A stretch of 64,000 nucleotides of DNA. It comes from Agrobacterium tumefaciens (GTDB lineage: Bacteria; Pseudomonadota; Alphaproteobacteria; Rhizobiales; Rhizobiaceae). Shown one piece after another: positions 51,481 through 60,703 of the stretch (position 1 is the first letter of the stretch; each line of letters starts with the position of its first letter). The notes under the pieces are model-generated. The model had not been told where the DNA came from. It did no database searches and saw only the letters and a list, made by a program, of their open reading frames with translations. The translations under genes were made by a program, and so were the position numbers. The stretch lies in NCBI GenBank assembly GCA_025560025.1, contig CP048487.1:62001-126000 (forward strand), written 5' to 3'.

Positions 51481-52395
51481 ATGAAAACGGATATCGGACA
51501 TCTTCCGCAGGCAAAGCAGCGCGAGCTGGAAAGGGTCGTCCGGATCATCCACGAAGAGTTCACCGGCATTGTCGAGCGTTCGAAGTCGGAGGCCAAAAAG
51601 GACGGGCGGATTTATAAAATCATCCTGTTCGGTTCCTACGCCCGTGGCACATGGGTGGATGAACCGCATACGTCGAAAGGCTATCGATCGGATTTCGACA
51701 TCCTTGTCATCGTCAGCAACAAGGAACTGGCCGACCCCAAATACTGGGACAAGGCCACCGACCGGCTGATGTGGGACAAGGAGATCGAGACACCGGTTGG
51801 ACTGATCGTGCATGGTGCCCGCGAGATCAGCAATTTTTTACATGATGGCCAATATTTCTTCGTCGATCTCGCCCGCGAAGGTGTCATCCTCTACGAATTC
51901 GATGATCGGCCGCTGGCTGAGCCGAAACCGCTCAGCCCTGCCGATGCACTTAGGGTCGCGGAAGAGCATTTTGAAAAACAGTTGAATGGCGCGAAATATT
52001 TCCTCCAGCTGGCACGTTACTCGATAGCCGATGGTCAACCAAATCATGCGGCTTTCACGCTTCATCAGGCAGTCGAAACCGCCTATTCCTGCTACCTCCT
52101 GACGCTCACTAATTATTCGCCGCCCTCGCACAATCTGAAATTCCTGCGCGGGCTTTCAGAAGATCGTGACCGCCGTCTGGTCGACATCTGGCCACGCGAC
52201 CATCAGCGGTTTACCGCATGGTACAACATTCTCAACGAGGCCTATGTCAAGGCGCGCTATTCGAAGCATTTTGAAATTTCCGAGGAAGCCCTTGCCTGGC
52301 TTCAGGAGCGGACGGCCGAGCTTCATGTTCTGGTCGAGACGCTCTGCCGGGAGCACATCGAAAAGCTTCAGCAGGCCGTGAAAAACGGTAGTTGA
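51481..52395 (+). CDS. Nucleotidyltransferase-HEPN (MNT-HEPN) fusion protein
   Basis: The 304-residue protein joins an N-terminal nucleotidyltransferase (GSYARG at 51-56, catalytic Asp71 and Asp73 in SDFDILV) to a C-terminal HEPN domain (FLQLARYSIADGQPNHAAFT, LHQAVETAYSCYLLTLTNYS, YVKARYSKHFEISEEAL). In two-gene MNT-HEPN systems the transferase AMPylates the HEPN RNase to silence it. In this fused type the partner roles may be internal, or it may be an antibiotic nucleotidyltransferase-like enzyme. The HEPN-like motif reads R-x3-H (Arg259, His263). The gene is followed directly by IS debris. Confidence 0.8.
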   Translation: MKTDIGHLPQAKQRELERVVRIIHEEFTGIVERSKSEAKKDGRIYKIILFGSYARGTWVDEPHTSKGYRSDFDILVIVSNKELADPKYWDKATDRLMWDKEIETPVGLIVHGAREISNFLHDGQYFFVDLAREGVILYEFDDRPLAEPKPLSPADALRVAEEHFEKQLNGAKYFLQLARYSIADGQPNHAAFTLHQAVETAYSCYLLTLTNYSPPSHNLKFLRGLSEDRDRRLVDIWPRDHQRFTAWYNILNEAYVKARYSKHFEISEEALAWLQERTAELHVLVETLCREHIEKLQQAVKNGS

Positions 52396-52397
52396 GG

Positions 52398-52900
52398 CTA
52401 GTCACCTGAATCTGAAGTTCGGCTCATTGTTTTTTGGCAGAAGCGCTTGACCGAGGCGAGTATTTGGTCGGCGGATTTGACCCACTTGTATGGGGTGGGG
52501 TTTTCGTTATGGGTTTCGATGAAGGCGTCGATGTCGGCCTCCAATTTGCAGTGGAACGGTGTACGCCGCGCTGCAACTCCTTTGGTGTCAGCTCTGCGAA
52601 CCACCGCTCGACCTGATTGATCCAGGAGCCGACGTTGGCGTGAAGTGAACATGCCAGTGTGGGCGGCGTGCGAGCCAGGCCTTGATCCTCGGCGTCTTGT
52701 GGGTCGCGTAATTGTCCATCACCAGATGCACGTCCGGTCCCTTGGGCATCTCGGCGTCAATCCGCTTCAGGAAGTCGAGAAAATCGGTCGCCCCGTGACG
52801 TTCGTAGCACTGGCCGATCACCGCGCCAGTCGCAACGTCGAGCGCGGCGAACAGGGATGCCGTGCCGTTGCGGACATAAGTTTGGGTGCGCGTTCGGCGG
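52398..52900 (-). pseudogene. IS630-family transposase remnant
   Basis: Three frames join into the C-terminal part of an IS630 DDE transposase: NGTASLFAALDVATGAVIGQ, YERHGATDFLDFLKRIDAEM, VHLVMDNYATHKTPRIKAWL and HVHFTPTSA. A shift near 52620 leads to WINQVERWFAELTPKELQRG, and a second near 52555 leads to DAFIETHNENPTPYKWVKSA with the stop at 52398. The N-terminal domain and left end are missing. The remnant abuts the MNT-HEPN stop by two bases. Confidence 0.8.
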
Positions 52901-52959
52901 CGCCCGGCGCTTTCAATCTAGCGCAGGGGCCTGCGGGCGCGGGTTGTTTCTCTTTTCGG

Positions 52960-53222
52960 CTTTAGCTTTGAGAGCGGTTTTTAAAGCGCCAGGATTCGTT
53001 CCCGGTTTCCACGATCTCGTAATGGTGTGTGAGCCTGTCGAGCATGGCAGCGGTCATTTTGACATCGCCGAATACGGCCGGCCTGCGCGAACGGGAGATA
53101 GCCAAGCTCGTCCATTATGACGAAGTCGAGCCTGGTGATGAAGTCGGCGAGCCGGCCCTGTTTTCCATTGCGTGCTTCCGTCTCAAGCCGATTGTCGAGA
53201 TCGACGACGTTGTAGAAGCGCC
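52960..53222 (-). pseudogene. IS21-family IstB ATPase remnant
   Basis: The minus strand reads RFYNVVDLDNRLETEARNGK, then [20 protein letters not shown] (Walker B region of IstB). After an internal deletion and frame change it reads [20 protein letters not shown] followed by [13 protein letters not shown]. The N-terminal ATPase part with Walker A is absent. It joins in frame with the Fic remnant at about 53222, so the element, or recombination involving it, destroyed the 3' end of the Fic gene. Confidence 0.8.
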
Positions 53223-53857
53223 CACTGGCAAGACCGCGAGACACAGACCAGAGCTCCGAGCCAATCCCAAGGTCGCGCAGTAACGCGTGGGAGAACAGGC
53301 GAGAGACACGTCCGTTGCCATCGAAAAATGGATGGATCCATGCAAGCCGATGATGAGATGCCCCAACCCCAACGATCTTCTGGAGTTTAGACAGCATCTT
53401 GAACGAGTAGGCTTCAACGAACCTTGCGAGCAGCGGTTCAATCATCTCCGGTTCGGGAACGATGTGTTCGCCGACTTTGACGTGCCGCGTTCTCAGCTGC
53501 CCCGGGACCATAATGATTTCTTCGCCGGTATCGGAATTGCGAACAAGAAGCAGGTCATTTGGCAGCCGGCGGCAGAACTCGCCGTGCAACCAGCAGATGA
53601 AGGTTGCGCTTCTCCGGTTCTCGAGCGAAATCGCCCGCCATGGCCTGATCGATATCGATTGGTAGCGTGTTGTGTCCCTCGATGAGATTTGAGTAATAGC
53701 AGTTCATCGAGCGCACGAGATCACCGACGGAAGCACGCATGATGGGATGAAGTCGCGCTGCGGACCGACTGGCAACTGACGTCAGTTCGATCGCCAGATC
53801 TTCAAGTTCCCGGCTGCTGTCCGGAAGCAGGGGCTCTATGCTTGCGAGCGTAACCAT
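53223..53857 (-). pseudogene. Fic-domain protein remnant
   Basis: Frame one (from 53857) gives a Fic N-terminal helix region with YYSNLIEGHNT and MAGDFAREPEKRNL. A small deletion plus frameshift near 53600 leads to WLHGEFCRRLPNDLLLVRNS, RTRHVKVGEHIVPEPEMIEP and the active motif HPFFDGNGRVSR, which is intact. The 3' end is cut by the IstB remnant after SELWSVSRGLA. Complete Fic proteins transfer AMP to target proteins; this copy is most likely inactive. Confidence 0.8.
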
Positions 53858-54066
53858 TTTTGCCGCTTTCTATGCCGCTATAATTCTGTTTTGGAACATA
53901 GCGATAGTGCAACATTTCGGCAATGCATTTGCCGGTCTTCTTGCCGATCAAGTTCTAGCCCTTTATCTGCATGTTCTGCCGGGGAGCAAACCTAACTATC
54001 AGCGATCCGGGATAACGAACACTTCTTTTGCGGATGACGACGACCGATACAGCAACACAACGTACC

Positions 54067-54777
54067 TTAGATCAGTTTCAGCTTTGTGGCCAATGCAGTC
54101 GTCTGGGGAAGGGTGACGGTCTTAAGTTTCTGTCGAATGTTTTTCATGTGAAAATTGACAGTGTGGTGCGTCATGTTCTCGAGGAGGGCTATCTCTTGCG
54201 TCGTTTTCCCCTCGGCGGCCCACTTGAGCACTATTGACTGCCGCGCCGTCAATTCGATGGCCGGTGCTCTAATCGATGCGGCCTCGGTTGCCTCCACGCA
54301 CATGTGGAGTAACCCCACAGCGTTTGCACTCAAAACGGGTTGCAGTTGGTATTTTTGGGGCAAGGCCACATCACCGGAGAAAAGTGAAAGGGTGAAGAAA
54401 TCGCTGAACGGCGCCATCACGGGCATGCATATGCCGGCCCTGATGCCCGCCTCGTCGGCACTGGAATAGAATGTCTGGTGGGGTCTGCGCGCAGTTTTTC
54501 CTTCATGCTCAAAATCAAAGACGAATGGTGCCATTTTTTCACGGGCATGGGTCAGGACTGGATCGATCCTGTCGAAATGCTCCTGCCGATATATGTCCAG
54601 CCACTCCTTTGGGGCATTGGACAAGATGGAGTTTCCCAACCCCGGGTGACGGACAGTCACCACATGATAAAAGTCAAACCCCAGTTCCCGGGTCAGGTGA
54701 TCAAGCAGTTCGGCTGTCGCCCGACTGGTTTTCATCATGGATGTCGTATCGATCAATTTGCGTAGCCAAGCGTTCAT
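54067..54777 (-). CDS. LuxR-family quorum-sensing regulator, downstream copy
   Basis: The 236-residue protein has an autoinducer-binding domain (TRELGFDFYHVVTVRHPGLG, EWLDIYRQEHFDRIDPVLTH) and a C-terminal LuxR helix-turn-helix (IELTARQSIVLKWAAEGKTT, QEIALLENMTHHTVNFHMKN). The Trp-Tyr-Asp-Pro ligand residues are present (WLDIY; DPVL), but the following Trp seen in TraR (FTW) is Phe here (FVFDF). It begins eight bases after the LuxI-type gene, so both are on one message. Confidence 0.85.
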   Translation of the reverse strand: MNAWLRKLIDTTSMMKTSRATAELLDHLTRELGFDFYHVVTVRHPGLGNSILSNAPKEWLDIYRQEHFDRIDPVLTHAREKMAPFVFDFEHEGKTARRPHQTFYSSADEAGIRAGICMPVMAPFSDFFTLSLFSGDVALPQKYQLQPVLSANAVGLLHMCVEATEAASIRAPAIELTARQSIVLKWAAEGKTTQEIALLENMTHHTVNFHMKNIRQKLKTVTLPQTTALATKLKLI

Positions 54778-54785
54778 CCCGCGTC

Positions 54786-55538
54786 TTATCCCACCGCCTC
54801 GAGCGGCGCCTTTGCCATTGAGCGCCATTGGTGGGTCCCGAGATTCTCGATTTTTGCCGGCCTTTTGACATGGTCCAGGCGTTGGAACCTTTGTACTGCG
54901 GTCGCTCCCGCAGCCTTGGGCAAAGAAGGTGTGTACAAGGGGTGCGCAATTCGAAGGACAGTTCGCATTTGCTGAAGTGTTTCGTCTGAAACGTCGAACA
55001 CGCCGCAACACACCGGGAGCCGGCCGTAACCGTCAGCACGGCCAATCTCCTCCACGATCAATCCCGCTCGCCGGTATACTCTTTCCATTGGCGGCTCGTA
55101 ATTCGACACAAGTGTTTTGATGCCATGCGCGAAGGAGCATTCGAACAAGGCCAGCAAAAGGAACCCAAACGCTCTTGATGGGCTGAGCGTCGGTTGAGAC
55201 TCTTTGAGGAGGTCGACATCAAGGCACATTCGCGTGCCCTCCCATGCGACTGGAGACACTAGATCCTTTTCCGGCAACGTTCGCCTGAACACATCATGCA
55301 GCAATGTCGGCCCTGTCGTCGGCATGAGCCGCACCGTGCCATAGAGATGTCGCGCGTCCTTGTCACACCAGACCAGGTAGACGGCGCCCAAACCGTCATA
55401 AGCGTCCCGTTCAAGGCCGCGATGCACATCGACCTGCCAGCCAAGACAATCGTGAAAAACCCGGTTCCGCAATCTGAACGATTGCTCCAGTAGGCCTGCA
55501 TACCGATGATATTGATAGGGTTGGATGAGAAGGAACAC
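54786..55538 (-). CDS. LuxI-family acyl-homoserine-lactone synthase with C-terminal extension
   Basis: I choose the GTG at 55538 because GGAGA lies seven bases upstream, and because it gives Arg24, Phe28, Trp34, Asp45 and Asp48 at exactly the canonical LuxI/TraI numbers. An ATG at 55556 would add six residues. Further motifs are VRLMPTTGPTLLHDVF and WEGTRMCLD. The enzyme makes an acyl-homoserine lactone from SAM and acyl-ACP. At 250 residues it is 30-40 longer than usual, with a basic tail after VLRIAHPLY. It lies between two LuxR genes on the same strand. Confidence 0.85.
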   Translation of the reverse strand: MFLLIQPYQYHRYAGLLEQSFRLRNRVFHDCLGWQVDVHRGLERDAYDGLGAVYLVWCDKDARHLYGTVRLMPTTGPTLLHDVFRRTLPEKDLVSPVAWEGTRMCLDVDLLKESQPTLSPSRAFGFLLLALFECSFAHGIKTLVSNYEPPMERVYRRAGLIVEEIGRADGYGRLPVCCGVFDVSDETLQQMRTVLRIAHPLYTPSLPKAAGATAVQRFQRLDHVKRPAKIENLGTHQWRSMAKAPLEAVG

Positions 55539-55692
55539 GCGCCAATCTCCGATCATGTGTCGGAACAGGATGCACGGAAATCCTGGCTTGCCCATTGCTA
55601 CGGATGGGCACAAACAATTGAGGTATTGCGCGGAAAGTTAAAGGTCTATGGCGTTGTGCCACGGGGTGGAAAGCCAGGTTCGAGCTGCTGCA

Positions 55693-56412
55693 TCAAATGG
55701 TGATCAGCCTGAATTTCATCGCCTGGACTGCGGCAGACGAAATAGTTGCGCATCCGAGCTTCAACCGGCCAGACTTGAGGTAGCTCCTTGCCGTATGCTC
55801 GGAAATACCGAGAATGAGTGCAATATCCTTGTGGTCTTTTCCGCGTGCTACCCAGGATAAGCACTCCCGCTCACGTGCGCTAAGACCCGGAACAGGGTCT
55901 TCTCCCTTGTGGATCTCGTTGATCGCCTTCATATGGATCTGATATCCGAGTTCGATCCAGTCCGACCGATTGTCTGCAACAATTCTGTCCCAGTTTTGCG
56001 AGGTGTCTGCCGCGCTGACGGAGAAAATCGCGCGTCGGCCGACCTTGTCAGTAATGGGGATCGAATAACCGGACTTTCCGACGCCATGTTGCCAGGCGTC
56101 ATCAAAGAACGCTCCAATTTCGGGCGTCATTTCGAATTCACGCCAATCGAATGGAAGCTGGCGCAAAAAGCCCTGTTGCACGACAGGATCCACCTGGACA
56201 TATCGGTTCAGGAAATATCGTGCGATCCATTCCGGACTGTAGGTTGACTGAACAAACGGTGCGTCAAGATCGCTGATCACAGTCGCGGTGAGGTGGTAGG
56301 TGACGAAATCGACGTCGTAAATTTCCTGAACAGATAAAAGAGCCTCATAGACTGTGGCGGCATCTGTGATTGTCTCGATAGCTTTAGCGAGATTCGCAGA
56401 TACTGTTTTCAT
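55693..56412 (-). CDS. LuxR-family quorum-sensing regulator, upstream copy
   Basis: From the ATG at 56412 (AAAGGG upstream) the product has 239 residues. The ligand-binding domain keeps the full TraR-like set: EWIARYFLNRYVQVDPVVQQ then LPFDW, and GKSGYSIPITDKVGRRAIFS. The DNA-binding domain is LSARERECLSWVARGKDHKD plus IALILGISEHTARSYLKSGR. It is transcribed towards the LuxI-type gene, 154 bases downstream, and is the better candidate for its cognate receptor. Earlier in-frame ATGs (56445, 56475) lack support. Confidence 0.88.
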   Translation of the reverse strand: MKTVSANLAKAIETITDAATVYEALLSVQEIYDVDFVTYHLTATVISDLDAPFVQSTYSPEWIARYFLNRYVQVDPVVQQGFLRQLPFDWREFEMTPEIGAFFDDAWQHGVGKSGYSIPITDKVGRRAIFSVSAADTSQNWDRIVADNRSDWIELGYQIHMKAINEIHKGEDPVPGLSARERECLSWVARGKDHKDIALILGISEHTARSYLKSGRLKLGCATISSAAVQAMKFRLITI

Positions 56413-57229
56413 GCGGTAACCCTTTCCGATGTATGGAGATTCCATGGCGCAGACGAGAACCGCCTTGTTCCCCACGGGTGCTCAACGACAACCTGCCAGC
56501 GTTTTAGATCCCCGAACTTCCTTGTGGTTTTGCCGCTCCTCTTTCGGTCGAAGCCGTGGCAGGCTGTCGCGCGTCTCGACCTATTGTGCGGCTACAGGCA
56601 CGACTTTGGCGGAATGCTCGCTTCAAAACCGATACCGGCATGTCTTCCAGCCTCGGTCAGCCTGGCGCTCGGTCGCCATAGCGGGTTTGTCCGAAGTCAT
56701 ACCGGTCGACCGACCTGGTCTGGCGGCAACAACTTTCCGATGCGGACGGTGCAACGTCCAACCGCGCCGTAGCGACGGCATGGCAATCAGTGTGCTGTGT
56801 CCGGTTGGTGGGTGAATCTGGCTCGGCAGCAAAAATCGCCGTGCTGCGGGAGCATTTCTCACTATCAGGATGATGCGATGATATTTCAAGGATAACGACG
56901 CCACGCTTGCGATTTTGTCGCCATGCGTTGGATAGGAAGCCAGTCCGACGCCGTTCCCGCTCTCTTTCTTCTTCGATCTGGTCAAATACCCGCCCTTACA
57001 ATGCTTGTCTCGTGAGCTGCCAACCTGTGTCGGCAGCCACTGTCTCCTCCAATACCAAAAGCTAAATTTAAAACATGTCACAATGCGCCATGTTTGGCGA
57101 CTACTACTTCTAGTAGTCGATTTTAGAGCCAAATTGAGAGAAATTGATACATTGATCGTAAAGAGGGTGGCTCAACGCGGGGAATAAACTCCCTTCTCTA
57201 AGGGCATTCTGCCGAGTAAAGGGCATTTC
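56413..57229. other. Regulatory interval between luxR and the response regulator
   Basis: No gene is supported in these 817 bases; frames between 56429 and 57132 on both strands lack family resemblance. The right end is AT-rich and structured: AAACATG (57071-57077) and CATGTTT (57089-57095) form a dyad with an 11-base spacer, and a perfect hairpin CGACTACTA (57098-57106) / TAGTAGTCG (57111-57119) follows. These precede the response-regulator gene and may be its control region. Confidence 0.45.
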
Positions 57230-57961
57230 ATGAAAAAATTGATCCTGATCGGTTCGGTTGATGCGGACTTCTTTCTCCTCCTTTCACACATTCTGGAGGT
57301 TGAGGGTTATCAGGCTCGAATGGCCAGAGGCATCGAGGAGATGTCCCATCTTGCCGACGATCACCAGGTCAGGGCTGTACTGCTTGACTGCCGACCTGAT
57401 CCCTTTCCGGCGGTTGAGGTGTGTGCCAGGATCAAGGGGAAACATCGCACGGCGAGCGTTCCCGTCCTCGCAATCATTGGTGCGGGCGGCGAGGGGCAAT
57501 ATGTCGATATGCAGCGGGCCGGCGCAGAAGAGTGTTTCGTTCGGCCTTTTGCGCCGATCAAGCTGCTTGAATACCTGCGCAAGACTGCGTTCAGCCGGAC
57601 CCTGCCTCGAGCGCGATCAGGTCAGCTATCCTACGGCGGCATCGAGATTGATTTCGAGCATCATCGCGTTTCAAGAAATGGTCTGAACATTCACCTGGGA
57701 CCACTGGAATTTTCTGTCTTGTCCTGCCTGATGGAGCGCCCGACCGAGATTTGCCGGCGCGCAGAACTGATAACTGCAGTGTGGCCCGGCCTGCATCATG
57801 TCGAAGAGCGCACGCTGAACGTCCATATAGGCCGATTGCGAAAGAGACTGAACCGGAACGGCCAACCCGACCTTATCCGCACCGTCCGGGGAGTCGGCTA
57901 CATTCTGGAATCCCCTTCGCCTGAAGCCCCAGCCGCTTTTGGAGACGATCGCAATGTCTAA
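57230..57961 (+). CDS. OmpR/PhoB-family response regulator with atypical receiver
   Basis: The 243-residue protein has an N-terminal receiver domain and a winged-helix output domain (LSYGGIEIDFEHHRVSRNGL, LGPLEFSVLSCLMERPTEIC, ERTLNVHIGRLRKRLNRNGQ and LIRTVRGVGYILESP). The phosphorylatable Asp53 (LLDCRPD) is present. However, the acidic pair near the start reads VDAD, the conserved Thr/Ser strand is LAIIGAG, and the conserved Lys is Arg105 (VRPFAP). No histidine kinase lies next to it. It overlaps the amidohydrolase gene by eight bases, so it is translated with it. Confidence 0.9.
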   Translation: MKKLILIGSVDADFFLLLSHILEVEGYQARMARGIEEMSHLADDHQVRAVLLDCRPDPFPAVEVCARIKGKHRTASVPVLAIIGAGGEGQYVDMQRAGAEECFVRPFAPIKLLEYLRKTAFSRTLPRARSGQLSYGGIEIDFEHHRVSRNGLNIHLGPLEFSVLSCLMERPTEICRRAELITAVWPGLHHVEERTLNVHIGRLRKRLNRNGQPDLIRTVRGVGYILESPSPEAPAAFGDDRNV

Positions 57962-59351
57962 TCGGCTCGACAGGATCATACGCGGCGCTTGCGTGATAAC
58001 GGGAGATGGCGCCACATTTCATGAAAACGCCTCCATCGGTATCCGCGATGGCAGAATTGCGTTCGTCCAGCCAGGAAATATATCCGTCAATCCTGACGAG
58101 ATCGATGTCATCGACGCTCACGGCCACACGGTTATACCGGGCGTTATCAACGCGCATGCCCATGGCTGCGTCAGCGGCCCATCCATGCCGAGCGGTTCGT
58201 CCCCTGTCGACGGGCAAGTGATTGTCTGGAACAGGAACAGGCACCTCCTCGAGGGGACGACCACGTTATTGAATGTATGCGGTTTGGCGTTGTCTGATGA
58301 GGCGTTTGCGGATGATGCACATCCGCTTGATGTCCATATCTCCACCGCTCACACTCCTTCCAATATCGAAGCGGCCCTGGCGATCGATGGCGCCGGTCTA
58401 TCCGAACGGCATCGACATGCATCCATCGACGAAGCTTTGTCGCAAGGAGCAAAAGCGCTTGGCGAGGTTGGCGGGGGGCAGACACTTGGCGGAGGTGCGC
58501 AGGAGTATCGGTTCATTCCCGAAGCGATGAAACGCGTGACGGGCCAAGACGTGTCAGCTCTGGTTTCACGCCAGCTGCGAAATGCCGTGGTCGGGCGATA
58601 CTTGAAAATCGAGGATGGGGTGTCCGATGGCGAATTACAGGCGATACTCGATGGCTGCGGTTTGTCCGACTCTTGCGACGCAAGGACTGTCCGTCAGGTT
58701 ATTCTCGATTCCGTGATGCCACCGGTTGATCTCGCGTTGAGTGGCTTTGAGGAAGTGGCGCGGGAAGCCGCGCGTGTCGGCTTCCCGGCGATTTTTCACA
58801 ATTCTGCGCCGTCGGTCCGGCGCCTGATCGAAGTCGCCGAGAGATATCCAAACGCAAACATTGTCGCGGGTCATTCGAACCATCCGATGTTTCTAGCGGA
58901 TGAATCCGTATCGTTCGCACACCAACTGCGAAGACGTGGCGTCACGATCGATGTCTCAACGCTCGACAGCATCCAGACCCGTTGGCGGAATAATCCGGCG
59001 AATTTCGACGCGCTTATCGAGGACGGATGCGTCGATACGATCTCGACTGACTATGCCGGCGGACATTGGGACAGCATCCTCCTTGCAATCCAGCGCATTG
59101 TTCACAAAAAGCAGATGTCACCGGCTGCAGCTGTCGCATTGGCAACCGGGAACGTCGCACGCGCCTTTCCCCAATTGGCCAGCGATCGTGGTTTGATCGA
59201 GAAGGGGAGGCGCGCGGATCTCGTGATCGTCGATAGCGTCAATCTGGGTCGCGTTCGCCACATCATCATCAATGGCAAGGTGGTGGTCTGGAATGGAACG
59301 ATCAATGGCAATGGTCCGGGCCCTTCTGCGGCTAGGCGACGGGATGAATGA
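57954..59351 (+). CDS. Amidohydrolase-superfamily enzyme
   Basis: The 465-residue product has the composite beta-sandwich and barrel of metal-dependent amidohydrolases: IIRGACVITGDGATFHENAS, IDAHGHTVIPGVINAHAHG (HxH metal site), a mid-barrel GHSNHP, and STDYAGGHWDSILLAIQRIV near the C-terminus with the metal-binding Asp. The ending DLVIVDSVNLGRVRHIIING is usual. It resembles enamidase/imidazolonepropionase-like enzymes that open cyclic amides, but the substrate is unknown. Its stop abuts the stop of the convergent MmgE/PrpD gene with no spacer. Confidence 0.85.
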   Translation: MSNRLDRIIRGACVITGDGATFHENASIGIRDGRIAFVQPGNISVNPDEIDVIDAHGHTVIPGVINAHAHGCVSGPSMPSGSSPVDGQVIVWNRNRHLLEGTTTLLNVCGLALSDEAFADDAHPLDVHISTAHTPSNIEAALAIDGAGLSERHRHASIDEALSQGAKALGEVGGGQTLGGGAQEYRFIPEAMKRVTGQDVSALVSRQLRNAVVGRYLKIEDGVSDGELQAILDGCGLSDSCDARTVRQVILDSVMPPVDLALSGFEEVAREAARVGFPAIFHNSAPSVRRLIEVAERYPNANIVAGHSNHPMFLADESVSFAHQLRRRGVTIDVSTLDSIQTRWRNNPANFDALIEDGCVDTISTDYAGGHWDSILLAIQRIVHKKQMSPAAAVALATGNVARAFPQLASDRGLIEKGRRADLVIVDSVNLGRVRHIIINGKVVVWNGTINGNGPGPSAARRRDE

Positions 59352-60692
59352 TCACAGGTCGGCCGAAACCTCTCGCAGGAAGGGCAGAGGATCACCGGAT
59401 TTGAGCTGGTCAATTGCCCTGTCGAAAACGTCCTCACGCGCTGCACTCATTTTTCCTCTGCAAACCTGCCGAAACTTTTCCTTGAGTTCGTCCCAAAGCA
59501 TCGGTCGGCCCGCATCGCCACGCGCCATCGCGGTGGTGGACGTTATATCGCCCGAAGGAGTGGTCAATTTCACCCGCGCCAACGTTTCCGCCGGAAATTT
59601 CTGGTCGATCTGATCATCAATCGTCAAGGTAACCGCGGCGGCAAGGGAACAGATTTCCCGGTCATCGAGAAGTTGCTCATCGATGGGCGCGAGCGCACAT
59701 GCACCGCGCCGGACGGCCGCGGCCAGACAAAAAGGCAGACTGTACTGAGCCTCCACAAGGTTTTTCGGGCCGACCTTGTTTTGCAGCCGCCGAGCCCATT
59801 GGAACGTGTGGACCTCGATTGACAGAACGTCTTTCGGCTGGAGTCCCCGGCTTTGCATCAGGTCGAGCGTCGCATCGATGGCGGGATGGATATAGCGGCA
59901 ACAGGAATACGGCTTGAAATAGGTTCCCAGGATTTCCCAGGTCAGACCAAGCCCATTCTCGATACGATCCCTATTGAAGTGGGACGCGTGATCGAGAATG
60001 TCTTCCGGACCCGTAAATCCCTCTTCGGCCAGTTCGAGTGCGGTGAGGCCGGTGACGACACTCCACGGGATTCCTTCTTTCGCATTATTTCCGGTAAGCT
60101 TCGAATAGCCGGAACTTCCGTTTGCGGCCTGATTGGGGGCCCATACACCGTTAATCGCCAAGGCATTGGCGAGACGATCCCGGCCTGTGCGATGGATACT
60201 GCCGGCTGCAGCGACCGCGCCGTAGCCGGCCCATAAACCGCTTTGGCGACTTTTTATGTTTTCAGGGTTTTGTGCGGCGGCGATCCGGATGGCGATCTCG
60301 TAACCGGCGACGATCGCAGCGATGAGTTGGTCCGGGTCGATTGCACGGTCCGCGTAGGCGGCCAGAACAGCGGGGATCACCGCAGCACCTGGATGTCCGC
60401 GCGCGGCACGATGACCATCATCGAAATCAAGGGCGCAGACAGAAGCCGAATTGGCAAAGGCGGCGCCGGTGGTCGATAACCGACGGTCCGAAAACCAGAG
60501 AGGGGCATTTCCGGGACCAAAAATTCGGGTTGCAACCAGTCTGGCGCTGGTCGACCCGGTGACAAATTTGCCGGCGAGGGCGCAGGTCGCGGCGTCGAAG
60601 AGGCAGCAGAGCGCCTTGTTCCGGACCTCCACAGGCACGGCATCGAAAACACGGTCAGCAATGCATTCGGCGAGAAGCTTCGTGATATACAT
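59352..60692 (-). CDS. MmgE/PrpD-family protein, first copy
   Basis: The 446-residue protein matches MmgE/PrpD: CALDFDDGHRAARGHPGAAV, LIAAIVAGYEIAIRIAAAQN, and YFKPYSCCRYIHPAIDATLD. The family includes 2-methylcitrate dehydratase, cis-aconitate decarboxylase and the iminodisuccinate epimerase of Agrobacterium. It is the last gene of a minus-strand unit and starts 11 bases after the cyclodeaminase-like gene. The exact reaction cannot be decided from sequence. Confidence 0.88.
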   Translation of the reverse strand: MYITKLLAECIADRVFDAVPVEVRNKALCCLFDAATCALAGKFVTGSTSARLVATRIFGPGNAPLWFSDRRLSTTGAAFANSASVCALDFDDGHRAARGHPGAAVIPAVLAAYADRAIDPDQLIAAIVAGYEIAIRIAAAQNPENIKSRQSGLWAGYGAVAAAGSIHRTGRDRLANALAINGVWAPNQAANGSSGYSKLTGNNAKEGIPWSVVTGLTALELAEEGFTGPEDILDHASHFNRDRIENGLGLTWEILGTYFKPYSCCRYIHPAIDATLDLMQSRGLQPKDVLSIEVHTFQWARRLQNKVGPKNLVEAQYSLPFCLAAAVRRGACALAPIDEQLLDDREICSLAAAVTLTIDDQIDQKFPAETLARVKLTTPSGDITSTTAMARGDAGRPMLWDELKEKFRQVCRGKMSAAREDVFDRAIDQLKSGDPLPFLREVSADL

Positions 60693-60703
60693 AGGAGCAT
60701 CTC

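Noticed and set aside
56429..57132. Frames on both strands between the upstream luxR gene and the response regulator
   Set aside because: Products of up to 169 codons have no recognisable domain, weak ribosome sites and mixed composition, so I treat the interval as regulatory or relic DNA.
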